A stretch of DNA of 54,946 bases from Paenalicyclobacillus macrosporangiidus (GTDB lineage Bacteria; Bacillota; Bacilli; Alicyclobacillales; Alicyclobacillaceae). The notes beneath the pieces are model-generated. The model saw only the letters and a list, made by a program, of their open reading frames with translations. It ran no database searches and was not told the origin of the DNA. Made by a program: the position numbers and the translations under genes. The stretch's first letter is position 1; each line of letters opens with the position of its first letter. This document shows positions 32,080-38,419 of this stretch, piece by piece. The stretch lies in the NCBI RefSeq assembly GCF_900116805.1, contig NZ_FPBV01000023.1:1-54946 (forward strand), read 5' to 3'.

Positions 32080-32568
32080 CTACTCCTTCAAAAAGTCTTG
32101 GTTGTCTTCGTCATACAACCCGAGGGCTTCGGAGACACGTACCATCTCTTGCAAATGTGCCCGGCGCAGTGCGTCCCTCGTCTTCTTGTATTCGAGCACG
32201 TCACGCATGCGTATCCGGCGATGGGAGCCAACATGGTGATACGGAATTTGGCCGCTCTCCAAAAGCTTAATCAGGTATGGACGAGACACCTGTAATAGAT
32301 CCGCAGCCTGCTGTGTGGTCAATTCCTGTTCGTAATGCAGGATGGAAACGGAATTTCCTTTCGCCAATTGCTTCGCTGCCTCTAACAGCACCATAAACAA
32401 AGCGCGCGGAAGTTCAATTTCCTGTCCCTTGGCCTGATCTACCAACAAATATCTCTGTTCAGACTCCGCCACTGAACCAAGCTTGCGAACCACCTCCTTA
32501 ATATTCGTGACTTCCTTCTCATCGGGGGCAATCAGGTTTCGTGTCACACTCACCGTCTTCATCGTCAT
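32080..32568 (-). CDS. Antitoxin with excisionase-type HTH
   Basis: I use ATG 32568; in-frame ATGs at 32586, 32577 and 32562 are also possible because several GGGG runs precede them. The central part LTTQQAADLLQVSRPYLIKLLESGQIPYHHVGSHRRIRMRDVLEYKK is a textbook excisionase/MerR-like winged helix. The flanking N-terminal segment (ERNLIAPDEKE-like, NIKEVVRKLGS) is typical of antitoxins paired with this PIN group. It should neutralise the PIN protein and repress the operon. Confidence 0.75.
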   Translation of the reverse strand: MTMKTVSVTRNLIAPDEKEVTNIKEVVRKLGSVAESEQRYLLVDQAKGQEIELPRALFMVLLEAAKQLAKGNSVSILHYEQELTTQQAADLLQVSRPYLIKLLESGQIPYHHVGSHRRIRMRDVLEYKKTRDALRRAHLQEMVRVSEALGLYDEDNQDFLKE

Positions 32569-32786
32569 CCCATACATCCCCTTCATATCCCTCAGCCATC
32601 AGCAACCTTCAATTCTCCACTTCTTCCCCGTCTTCGCGTAGTATTTACTCCCCCTAACTGAAATATACGCAACAAGTGCAATAAACGCAACCACATTTTA
32701 GCCCAAAAAAGCGCTTTTCCATCCTGCACAACGTCCCAAGCGAGTAAAAATCCTCACCCTGACGGATAGCGACCTTCGAAAACGAG

Positions 32787-32984
32787 CTATCGTCTAACCC
32801 GACCGAACATCTGCTGTTCAGCGAACACCACAAGCCGTTTGGTGATTTCTCCACCGACAGAACCGTTCAGACGCGCCGGGGTGTCAGGTCCCAAATCGAT
32901 ACCAAATTCTGCCGCGATCTCCCACTTCATCTGCTCGATGGCGTTCCTCAATTGAGCGGAAACGTACTGATTACGATTTCCCAA
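32787..32984 (-). CDS. Small acid-soluble spore protein, alpha/beta type
   Basis: Encodes 65 residues from TTG 32984, with GGAGGGTGA nine bases upstream. The sequence has the family signature almost unchanged: [18 protein letters not shown], the germination-protease cleavage region (about residues 22-27), then [25 protein letters not shown]. These proteins coat DNA in the spore and protect it from damage. Finding one on a plasmid-like element suggests the host sporulates and that the element may contribute to protecting DNA in spores. Expression would normally need a forespore sigma factor; no such promoter was assigned. Confidence 0.9.
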   Translation of the reverse strand: MGNRNQYVSAQLRNAIEQMKWEIAAEFGIDLGPDTPARLNGSVGGEITKRLVVFAEQQMFGRVRR

Positions 32985-33074
32985 TCTTAATCACCCTCCT
33001 GTAGAGGTTAAGTGCAATCGTATTCTGCGCAGGAGGACTTCATTGCATGCTTCCTCACACATAGCGGAAATGGA

Positions 33075-33100
33075 AGCCCCAAGCTAGGCCTGGGGCTTTG
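33075..33100 (+). terminator. Terminator-like hairpin before RNA-1 copy d
   Basis: AGCCCCA/TGGGGCT followed by TTTGG, joined directly to the outer arm of RNA-1. Similar hairpins lie before copies b and f. Confidence 0.55.
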
Positions 33101-33291
33101 GTGTCTCGCGCTTCGGATCGGCTCCGCCTTATCAAGGCTATCGCCAGCTCCTCCCCGCCACAAAGGGTCGCGCTCCTTATCCTCCCTCGCTTCGCTCAGT
33201 CCGGTACCGCGCTTTTCCCCTTTGTGTGGGGTCCCCCGAGCTGGCGATTCCTCCGCCTTGGGCGGAGCCCCCCAAGGGGGCGCGCGAGACA
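33101..33291 (+). ncRNA. RNA-1 structured element, copy d
   Basis: Complete copy, used as reference. Outer stem TGTCTCGCGC/GCGCGAGACA; P2 GGCTCCGCC/GGCGGAGCC; a CAAGG/CCTTG pairing; P3 ATCGCCAGCTC/GAGCTGGCGAT; P4 CACAAAGGG/CCCTTTGTG; apical loop CTCCTTATCCTCCCTCGC then CAGTCCGGTACC. Identical to copies a and f over at least 100 bases. A truncated HTH gene fragment follows (33308-33409) instead of an intact gene. Confidence 0.85.
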
Positions 33292-33307
33292 GTTTTTTGC
33301 TTGAGCT

Positions 33308-33409
33308 GTGTACATTCGCCGCGGCGCGTTCCCGGAGCCGGCCATCCGCTTGGCAAGCGGCCCAGTGTGGACGAGACAGCAGATCGCAGACTTCATCCGG
33401 TCACGGTGA
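33308..33409 (+). pseudogene. C-terminal fragment of an AlpA-type HTH gene
   Basis: Thirty-three codons read RGAFPEPAIRLASGPVWTRQQIADFIRSR before a stop. The FPEP-RLASGPVW-I pattern is the C-terminal end of small helix-turn-helix proteins of the AlpA/excisionase kind. The N-terminal helices are absent, replaced by RNA-1 and a T-rich junction. Confidence 0.5.
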
Positions 33410-33427
33410 GTTCCCCATCAAAGCGAG

Positions 33428-33467
33428 GGAGCGACCGAAGCATTTCCTCAGCCGCTCCCTTCATGCC
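33428..33467 (-). terminator. Hairpin between convergent units
   Basis: AGGGAGCG/CGCTCCCT arms with a 19-base loop, just beyond the stop of the minus-strand HTH gene. No good T-tract; terminator role tentative. Confidence 0.4.
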
Positions 33468-33488
33468 TTACCATTCGTCCGACGAGCT

Positions 33489-33734
33489 TCACTCCTTAAT
33501 TCCCAGGTTAAACAGGCCCAGCCGGTAGCAAGCCTCCTTCACTGCTTCACGCGACATATTACAGGCCTCCGCGAGTCCCTCTATGGACTTCTCCGACAGC
33601 GTGCCAGACTCCAATGCAAAGTACACCGAGAACGCCGCCGGACCAGCCGACCGCAACACGTCAAATGCCTGCTCGATGTCGATCATGACCATGCTCTCCC
33701 CCGTCAGTCGAATGACTCGTGCGACTTCCGTCAT
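33489..33734 (-). CDS. Small HTH protein, paralogue 3 (81 aa)
   Basis: ATG 33734 follows AGGAGGG. The sequence MIDIEQAFDVLRSAGPAAFSVYFALESG...IEGLAEACNMSREAVKEACYRLGLFNLGIKE matches the two 74-aa proteins at 25676 and 36088 in both halves, with about 15 extra N-terminal residues. The C-terminal part is a helix-turn-helix. Its leader contains RNA-1 (copy e), whereas the other two paralogues have RNA-3, so the same protein family is paired with two different structured leaders. DNA or RNA binding is inferred. Confidence 0.65.
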   Translation of the reverse strand: MTEVARVIRLTGESMVMIDIEQAFDVLRSAGPAAFSVYFALESGTLSEKSIEGLAEACNMSREAVKEACYRLGLFNLGIKE

Positions 33735-33754
33735 GAAAATCCCTCCTGTATTTG

Positions 33755-33942
33755 TAGATCGCGCGCCCCCTTGGGGGGCTCCGCCCGAGGCGGGCGAACC
33801 ACGGCTGCGGGGACCCGGCACGAAGGAAAACGGCGCGGTACCGGACTGAGCGAAGCGAGGGAGGATAAGGAGCGCCCCTTCGTGCCGGGGGCAGCCGTGG
33901 TAGCCTGGGCCGAGGCGGAGCCGAACAAAAGCGCGATTCCTA
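33755..33942 (-). ncRNA. RNA-1 structured element, copy e (inverted)
   Basis: The only minus-strand copy and the most informative one. Reading its own strand: outer stem ATCGCGC/GCGCGAT, P2 GGCTCCGCC/GGCGGAGCC, P3 CTACCACGGCTGC/GCAGCCGTGGTTC, P4 CCCGGCACGAAGG/CCTTCGTGCCGGG. P3 and P4 differ from copy d at most positions yet remain paired, while the apical loop CTCCTTATCCTCCCTCGC is identical. It ends about 21 bases before ATG 33734 of the minus-strand gene, with AGGAGGG in between. Confidence 0.85.
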
Positions 33943-34005
33943 CGGGTCGATGTTATAGGATGGAGAGTATTTAGATTTCACAGATGGAAAACGATGTAAA
34001 ATGGG

Positions 34006-34034
34006 TTGCCCAAATATAACGCGTGTGTTATAAT
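34006..34034 (+). promoter_or_regulatory. Promoter of the toxin-antitoxin pair
   Basis: TTGCCC, 17 bases, TATAAT. The -10 region lies inside an imperfect ACGCG...CGCGT dyad (34019-34042), a possible operator for the HTH antitoxin. Confidence 0.75.
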
Positions 34035-34078
34035 TACCGCGTAGAAGGTCATACTATGGAGAAAGGCAGGGCACCCTC

Positions 34079-34447
34079 GTGACTTACGACATCGTGTTCT
34101 ACGTGGATGCCCGTGGCCGAAGTCCAGTGTATGAGTTCCTGAAGGACCTTTCGACGAAGGCAGCTCAGGGGAAAAAGGATGCGGTGTCGTTAAAGAAGCA
34201 AGTCGACTTGCATCTGGAAATCCTCAAGACGTACGGGACAAGAATCGGGGAACCGTACGTGGATTACCTGGGCGACGGCATCTGGGAACTCCGTCCTGGC
34301 AGTCATCGGATTCTCTTCGTGGCGTGGTCCAATGGACGGTTCGTGCTGCTGCACGAATTTCGAAAGACGACACGAAAAACGCCACGGAGAGAAATCGAAA
34401 AAGCGAAGCGAGAGCTGGCCGACTGGATCGAACGGCACGGGAAATGA
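34079..34447 (+). CDS. higB: HigB/RelE-type toxin (phage Gp49-like)
   Basis: Encodes 122 residues from GTG 34079. The core (YDIVFYVDARGRSPVYEFLKDL, then LKTYGTRIGEPYVDYLGDGIWELRPGSHRILFVAWSNGRFVLLHEFRKTTRKTPRREIEKAKRELADWI) is the Gp49-like RelE superfamily pattern: the strand-rich WELR...RI-F segment, a conserved HxFRKK-like motif and a final helix. Such toxins cleave mRNA on the ribosome. The antitoxin gene follows 71 bases later in the usual HigB-first order. Confidence 0.85.
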   Translation: MTYDIVFYVDARGRSPVYEFLKDLSTKAAQGKKDAVSLKKQVDLHLEILKTYGTRIGEPYVDYLGDGIWELRPGSHRILFVAWSNGRFVLLHEFRKTTRKTPRREIEKAKRELADWIERHGK

Positions 34448-34518
34448 GGGGGGAACTCCCCCCTCCCCCCACGGGGACATAGAGGGTGTTCAAAAAAAAT
34501 ACTGGGAGGGTATGTACA

Positions 34519-34869
34519 ATGCACGAAGAGAGGCGGGGGATCTCTAATGTTAGAGACGACGGTCTCCTGCACTGGGATGATGTTCGAAAGGACCTCTACA
34601 CCGAAGAGGAGCGCCGAGAGACAGACCGTATCGTACAACTCATTGGGGCACTTGTCATGCGCCGCAAGAGTATTGGCCTAACACAAGAGGAGCTTGCGAA
34701 GCGGACGGGTCTGAAACAATCCGCTGTTGCAAGACTGGAGAGTGGAAACACTGTCCCGAAACTGGACACGTTGATCCGAGTTGCCGACGCGCTCGACCTC
34801 AATCTCACGCTAGAACCGAAAAATGATCACGGGCGTGAAGAGGCTGCGGCTATGACGGTTTATTCCTGA
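34519..34869 (+). CDS. higA: HigA-type HTH antitoxin
   Basis: Encodes 116 residues from ATG 34519 with GGAGGG eight bases upstream. Residues about 50-105 form an HTH_3/Xre domain: LIGALVMRRKSIGLTQEELAKRTGLKQSAVARLESGNTVPKLDTLIRVADALDLNLTL. The N-terminal part would contact the toxin. Probably represses the operon promoter at 34006. Confidence 0.85.
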   Translation: MHEERRGISNVRDDGLLHWDDVRKDLYTEEERRETDRIVQLIGALVMRRKSIGLTQEELAKRTGLKQSAVARLESGNTVPKLDTLIRVADALDLNLTLEPKNDHGREEAAAMTVYS

Positions 34870-34897
34870 CCGTTGAACGGCAGTTCAAGGTATCAAT

Positions 34898-34925
34898 CCG
34901 GCCGTGGGGAAGCCTTCCCTCCGGC
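34898..34925 (+). terminator. Hairpin terminator between convergent genes
   Basis: GGCCG/CGGCC with an inner GGGGAAG/CTTCCC, followed by TTTCG. It may serve the antitoxin operon and the recombinase gene in the other direction. Confidence 0.6.
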
Positions 34926-34948
34926 CGATTTCGTGTTATATGCCCCCA

Positions 34949-35512
34949 TCACAAATTGACCGTCAAATACACATCGTCGATCTCGTCCTGTTGAATCCCA
35001 ATGTACCGTAGCGTTATCGCCGGGGAGCTGTGGTTAAAGAGCTTCTGCAGAAGGACAATATCCTGTCCTTGTCGGTACGCATGGTACCCGAACGTCTTCC
35101 GAAGGGTGTGCGTGCCGATCCGTTCCTTAATCCCCACCATTCGAGCAGCTCGGTTTAGGATTCGCCAGGCCTGCTGCCGCTGCAAGGCCCCTCCCTTTCG
35201 ACTCATGAATAACGGTTCATCCTCGCTCCCAATATCTCGACTGGCCAGGTACTCCTGTATCGCCTTCTTCGCGTTTGGGCTCAGTGGAAAGTCCTTCATC
35301 TTCCCGGTTTTCCGCTCCCGCAAACTGATTCGATCCTTCACCTTCCCCGATTCCCACACATCCGCCACCTTTAGACTCAACAGGTCCGACACCCGCAGAC
35401 CTGAATTGATGCCCAACACAAACAGCAGCCAGTCCCGCAAATTCGATCCGCGGAGCACCCTTTTCATCGCTTCGATCTGTCTTCTGTCACGAATTGGCTG
35501 CACGAACTCCAT
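34949..35512 (-). CDS. Tyrosine recombinase (small, resolvase-like)
   Basis: Encodes 187 residues from ATG 35512 (GGTG upstream; the frame extends to 35545). All catalytic residues are present: R40 (SGLRVSDLL), K68 or K71 in the beta-hairpin (RERKTGK), H135-x-x-R138 (THTLRKT), H161 (NHSS) and Y170 (RYIGI). It lacks the N-terminal SAM-like core-binding domain of full integrases, like small plasmid multimer-resolution recombinases of Bacilli. TGTATCAT-type repeats upstream of it may be its sites. Acting on plasmid dimers is inferred. Confidence 0.8.
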   Translation of the reverse strand: MEFVQPIRDRRQIEAMKRVLRGSNLRDWLLFVLGINSGLRVSDLLSLKVADVWESGKVKDRISLRERKTGKMKDFPLSPNAKKAIQEYLASRDIGSEDEPLFMSRKGGALQRQQAWRILNRAARMVGIKERIGTHTLRKTFGYHAYRQGQDIVLLQKLFNHSSPAITLRYIGIQQDEIDDVYLTVNL

Positions 35513-35527
35513 ATCAAACACCGCCCA

Positions 35528-35690
35528 ACTCATGATACATATCATCAGTCTAACACAAGTTTTGTATCATTCATCACCACCGCTTCCCGCTCACTCGTAT
35601 CCGAAGTGCCGAAAATCCCTTATGTGGCTTAGGATCTCGGGTTTCTGCTGAATGCAACACAATGCGATTGTGTATCATTGTACACGACAA
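35528..35690. promoter_or_regulatory. Repeated GTATCAT sites upstream of the recombinase
   Basis: ATGATACATATCAT (palindrome, about 35531), TTGTATCATTCAT (about 35562) and GTGTATCATTGTACAC (about 35670) share GTATCAT in direct and inverted order. They could be a res-like recombination site or operators of the recombinase gene. Confidence 0.4.
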
Positions 35691-35749
35691 CTTAAAAGGC
35701 TGTGATCATACACAGCCAATCCTCACCCTTACAAGAGATCCCGCGCTTC

Positions 35750-35775
35750 ATCCCACGATTAAAACCGTGGGCTTT
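35750..35775 (+). mobile_element. Remnant of an IS605-type element end
   Basis: CCCACG/CGTGGG around ATTAAAAC followed by CTTTCGCG, the hairpin seen at ends of IS200/IS605-type elements. No transposase gene is attached. Confidence 0.45.
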
Positions 35776-35835
35776 CGCGCGGAATTTCTGTAAATCCTCG
35801 CGCACCTCAATCCGAAAACACGTTCGCCCAATCTA

Positions 35836-35865
35836 TTGCCATGATTCTCCGGTTTGTGATAGAAT
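35836..35865 (+). promoter_or_regulatory. Promoter of RNA-3 leader, copy 2
   Basis: TTGCCA, 18 bases, TAGAAT, matching the promoter of copy 1 at 25424 in both boxes and spacing, although the spacer sequences differ. Confidence 0.7.
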
Positions 35866-35869
35866 GTTC

Positions 35870-36065
35870 CCAACAAATGAATCGGCTCGGCACATAAAAA
35901 GCCCCTGCTGGTGCGGGAACACCAACAGAGGCGCGTGCCTCTCTCAGATACAGGCTGAGAGAGACTTGGGAATATTGTACCTGTCCTTTGGGTACATGTA
36001 CAACCCCTGTCTTCGGTATGTACTACCGGTTTCTCGGCTTGCGCTGGGAAGCCGGTTTTCATTTT
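35870..36065 (+). ncRNA. RNA-3 leader, copy 2, ending in an intrinsic terminator
   Basis: Parallel to copy 1. TTCCCAA near the 5' end can pair with TTGGGAA at about 35966, a pairing only partly kept in copy 1. Hairpins GCTGGTG/CACCAAC, CTCTCAG/CTGAGAG and GTACC/GGGTAC are retained. The terminator (36025-36065) has ACCGGTTTCTCGG/CTGGGAAGCCGGT where copy 1 has CTCAG/CTTGAG, so its stem covaries. The leader stops just before the HTH gene's ribosome-binding site. Confidence 0.6.
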
Positions 36066-36087
36066 GTGAACGGACAGGGGGATGGAC

Positions 36088-36312
36088 ATGGACCGCTTCA
36101 CAAGTACGGCACTGATCGACACCGAACAGGCGTATGAGGTGCTCACCACGGCAGGACCCGACGCGTTTGCGATCTACTTTATCCTCGAGGTCCTCAAGGA
36201 TCGAGCTGGGATCACCGTCGAGGCCCTGGCGCAGCTTAGCAATATCCCTGTTGCGGCAGCGGAGAAGGCCTGTTACCGCCTCGGTCTCGTGCAACTTGGA
36301 ATTGAACAATGA
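36088..36312 (+). CDS. Small HTH protein, paralogue 2 (74 aa)
   Basis: ATG 36088 is preferred over ATG 36082 for spacing to AGGGGG. It differs from the protein at 25676 at only a few positions ([45 protein letters not shown]). The whole cassette (promoter, RNA-3, gene, start of RNA-2) is duplicated between the two loci, and each copy precedes a nuclease of the TnpB/Cas12 class. Its TGA overlaps an ATG of a possible downstream reading frame. Confidence 0.65.
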   Translation: MDRFTSTALIDTEQAYEVLTTAGPDAFAIYFILEVLKDRAGITVEALAQLSNIPVAAAEKACYRLGLVQLGIEQ

Positions 36313-36476
36313 CCGATCTCCTCGCGCAGACCCAGCGGCGCAAAGCCGACGAAGTGCTGCCCTGTGCGGAAGCGGCACTCGGCAAGGTATGGCGAGCAGC
36401 TGCTCGTCTGAAATCCGGCCAAGTGTCCAGTGATACGATTCGCCGATATGTCGAAGCCCAGAAGAAGCGCGGGTGA
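36309..36476 (+). CDS. Possible 55-aa ORF formed over a truncated tracrRNA copy
   Basis: ATG 36309 overlaps the preceding stop as ATGA, and the frame runs to TGA 36476 just before tnpB. The C-terminal [20 protein letters not shown] looks protein-like, similar to the last helix of Y1 transposases or HTH proteins, but the first half is DNA of RNA-2 copy E. It may be a genuine fusion of an old gene tail to RNA-2 or just a frame left open by chance. Confidence 0.3.
   Translation: MTDLLAQTQRRKADEVLPCAEAALGKVWRAAARLKSGQVSSDTIRRYVEAQKKRG
36333..36404 (+). ncRNA. RNA-2 copy E: 3'-truncated tracrRNA remnant
   Basis: Begins with ACCCAGCGGCGC like the other copies and continues through GCCGA/TCGGC, AAGGTAT, CGAGCAG/CTGCTCG and TGAAATCCGGCC. 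It stops at GGCCAA; the CAAAGACC box, anti-repeat and repeat are gone. A single base insertion (GACGAAGTGC) breaks the conserved GAGAAGTGC. It looks dead as a guide RNA. A TnpB element follows. Confidence 0.6.
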
Positions 36477-36481
36477 GCAAC

Positions 36482-37594
36482 ATGCACAAAGCCTTTTCCT
36501 TTCGCCTCTATCCAAACAAAGAGCAGGAGCGGCAAATTCGACGCACGATCGGGTGTTGCCGGTTCGTGTTCAACCATTTCCTCGCTCGCCGGAAAGAAGT
36601 CTATGAACGGGACGGTACTACCCTGAACCAGTACGCCTGTATGCGGGAATTGCCTGAATTGAAACGGCAGTACCCTTGGCTTCAGGAAGTGGACTCTACT
36701 GCCCTGCAACGAGCCGTGGAAGAACTGGAAGATGCCTTCCGGCGGTTCTTCCGGGAGAAGAAAGGCTACCCACGCTTCAAGAGCAAGAAGCACCCGAAGC
36801 AGTCCTATACGTCCAAACGCAATGGCAGAGAGGATGACAAAGCGACCATCCGCATTGCAGGCAACCGGATTCGGATCCCGAAAGTGGGATGGGTGAAGTT
36901 TGCTAAATCCTGCGAAGTACAGGGACGCATTCTCTCTGCTACAGTGCGAATTGCTCCGTCAGGCAAATTCTTCGTCTCTGTGTTGGTGGACACGAAGATT
37001 CAGCCTCTGAAGCCAAGGACAAATGCTGTTGGCATTGACCTTGGACTGTTGGATTTCGCCGTTCTCAGCACTGGAGAGAGGATCGCAAATCCTAGACACC
37101 TCCGGAAACTCGAAGAGAAACTGAAACGATGGCAGCGGATTCTTTCCCGTCGGAAGCCGGGCGGGAAGAACCGGGAGAAGGCCCGGCTGAAAGTGGCCCG
37201 GCTTCATGAGAAGGTTCGAAACGCGAGACTTGACTTCCTGCACAAGTTGTCCACCATGCTGATTCGCGAGAACCAAGTGATGTGCTTGGAGGATTTGCGT
37301 GTGCGGAACATGCAGCAGAATCACCGCCTGGCTAAAAGTATTGCCGACGCCAGTTGGTCGGAATTACGGAGGCAACTGGAGTACAAAGCGAAATGGTATG
37401 GTCGGCAGGTGGTGTTCGTGTCGCCTATCTTCCCTTCCAGCCAACTTTGCTCCAATTGCGGACACCGTAACACTGAGACAAAAGACTTGTCTGTCCGGAA
37501 ATGGGCGTGCCCAATGTGCGGCGAAATACACGATCGGGATATTAACGCCGCAAGAAACATTCTCCACGAAGGATTGCGTCTTTTGTCCGCCTGA
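36482..37594 (+). CDS. tnpB: TnpB-type RNA-guided nuclease (IS605 OrfB)
   Basis: Encodes 370 residues from ATG 36482 (GGTGA upstream; a GTG at 36473 overlaps the prior stop). It has the classic TnpB start [17 protein letters not shown], RuvC-I GIDLGLL (D186), RuvC-II CLEDL (E270), a zinc ribbon (C323, C326, C343, C346) and Ruv[14 protein letters not shown] (D353). All key residues are intact. TnpB uses a right-end RNA to cut DNA and help retain its element. No tnpA is next to it, so this is an IS1341-type element. It differs clearly from the Cas12f at 26248. Confidence 0.85.
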   Translation: MHKAFSFRLYPNKEQERQIRRTIGCCRFVFNHFLARRKEVYERDGTTLNQYACMRELPELKRQYPWLQEVDSTALQRAVEELEDAFRRFFREKKGYPRFKSKKHPKQSYTSKRNGREDDKATIRIAGNRIRIPKVGWVKFAKSCEVQGRILSATVRIAPSGKFFVSVLVDTKIQPLKPRTNAVGIDLGLLDFAVLSTGERIANPRHLRKLEEKLKRWQRILSRRKPGGKNREKARLKVARLHEKVRNARLDFLHKLSTMLIRENQVMCLEDLRVRNMQQNHRLAKSIADASWSELRRQLEYKAKWYGRQVVFVSPIFPSSQLCSNCGHRNTETKDLSVRKWACPMCGEIHDRDINAARNILHEGLRLLSA

Positions 37595-37702
37595 GCGGAC
37601 TCAACCGTGGGACACACGGGGATAGCTTGGGGCCTCTCGGCAGAACTCCTGGTTGCAGGAGTGCTTCCAAGAATCCCACGGCTTTAGCCGTGCGGAGTGT
37701 CA
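37595..37702 (+). mobile_element. Right end of the TnpB element
   Basis: The region after tnpB ends with the hairpin CCCACGGCTTTAGCCGTG (about 37675-37692) and GGAGTGTCAA, typical of an IS605-family right end and of the 3' part of a TnpB guide RNA. The boundary coincides with the stop codon of the adjacent minus-strand gene. The left end was not located. Confidence 0.6.
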
Positions 37703-37990
37703 ATCGTTTTCTAAATCCAGAAATGCCTCAATCGCCACGTTGATGAACGTCTTCTGTGTATATCCGTGTCGCGCACAGTACTGTTTCATCCGCTTGTGCA
37801 GACTCTTGCGGATCTCAAACGTCCGTTTCTCGTATTCCTCCTCCTCACTTTCCATGAAGTGCACCAGTTCGCGTACAATGGCCTCGACCGCATCGCGGTC
37901 CTCCCTATCCATCGCCTCCCTCAGCCGCTCTATGATGCCAGATGCCTTTATTCGATTCGTCAGTTCCGTTTCATGCAAATCCCGCTCCAC
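37700..37990 (-). CDS. Ribbon-helix-helix-like protein, C-terminus at an IS boundary
   Basis: GTG 37990 has an excellent GGAGGT six bases upstream; the frame extends to 38041 without one. The 96-residue product has a helical acidic N-terminal half (ERLREAMDREDRDAVEAIVRELVHFMESEEEEYE) and a C-terminal RTFEIRKSLHKRMKQYCARHGYTQKTFINVAIEAFLD, a ribbon-helix-helix signature. Its TGA lies exactly where the TnpB element ends, so the original C-terminus may have been replaced. Probably a small DNA-binding regulator. Confidence 0.6.
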   Translation of the reverse strand: MERDLHETELTNRIKASGIIERLREAMDREDRDAVEAIVRELVHFMESEEEEYEKRTFEIRKSLHKRMKQYCARHGYTQKTFINVAIEAFLDLEND

Positions 37991-38175
37991 CGCATTACCT
38001 CCGCTCGTCCGATCTCCCGTGTCATATCCATCTTGTTCCACACCCCGTATTGAAAACCCTTTATCTCCTTACCCCTGTCTTGCGGGGTGCATCTCTATAC
38101 ATCTATTCTGCCCTCGTCATCACCACATTTATATCATGTATTGTCGCCCATCACATGAAAACAAGTTAATAAAAC

Positions 38176-38204
38176 TTGTCATACATCATATATAGAGGTA
38201 TACT
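38176..38204 (+). promoter_or_regulatory. Promoter for the topB unit
   Basis: TTGTCA, 17 bases, TATACT, in an AT-rich spacer between divergent genes. Confidence 0.75.
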
Positions 38205-38239
38205 ATTTGCACAAACTGGAGCCCGATGGAGGGATCCTC

Positions 38240-38419
38240 ATGCAACTCGCCTTGGTTATCCTGCTCCTCGCCCCAATTCCAATACTCGCTGTCCTGATGT
38301 GGCGTATTTATTCACTCCAACGGGCCATGGCTGATCTCACACACCGGCACACCCGCAACACCCTGCACGCCGTCGCTGAACTTCTTCGGGGGGATGATAA
38401 TGCGCCTAATCGTCGCTGA
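38240..38419 (+). CDS. Small single-pass membrane protein (59 aa)
   Basis: ATG 38240 lies behind GGAGGG; a longer reading from 38207 has no ribosome-binding site. A hydrophobic N-terminal helix (LALVILLLAPIPILAVLMW) is followed by a basic amphipathic helix (SLQRAMADLTHRHTRNTLHAVAELL). Its 3' end overlaps the topoisomerase start by 20 bases, so the two are coupled. Possibly a T4SS accessory component. Confidence 0.55.
   Translation: MQLALVILLLAPIPILAVLMWRIYSLQRAMADLTHRHTRNTLHAVAELLRGDDNAPNRR

Noticed and set aside
33101-33291. RNA-1 as a simple palindromic transposable repeat (MITE)
   Set aside because: Arms change between copies with matching changes on the other side while the loop is fixed, and all copies stop at ribosome-binding sites. 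A mobile origin is still possible, but the structure appears selected.
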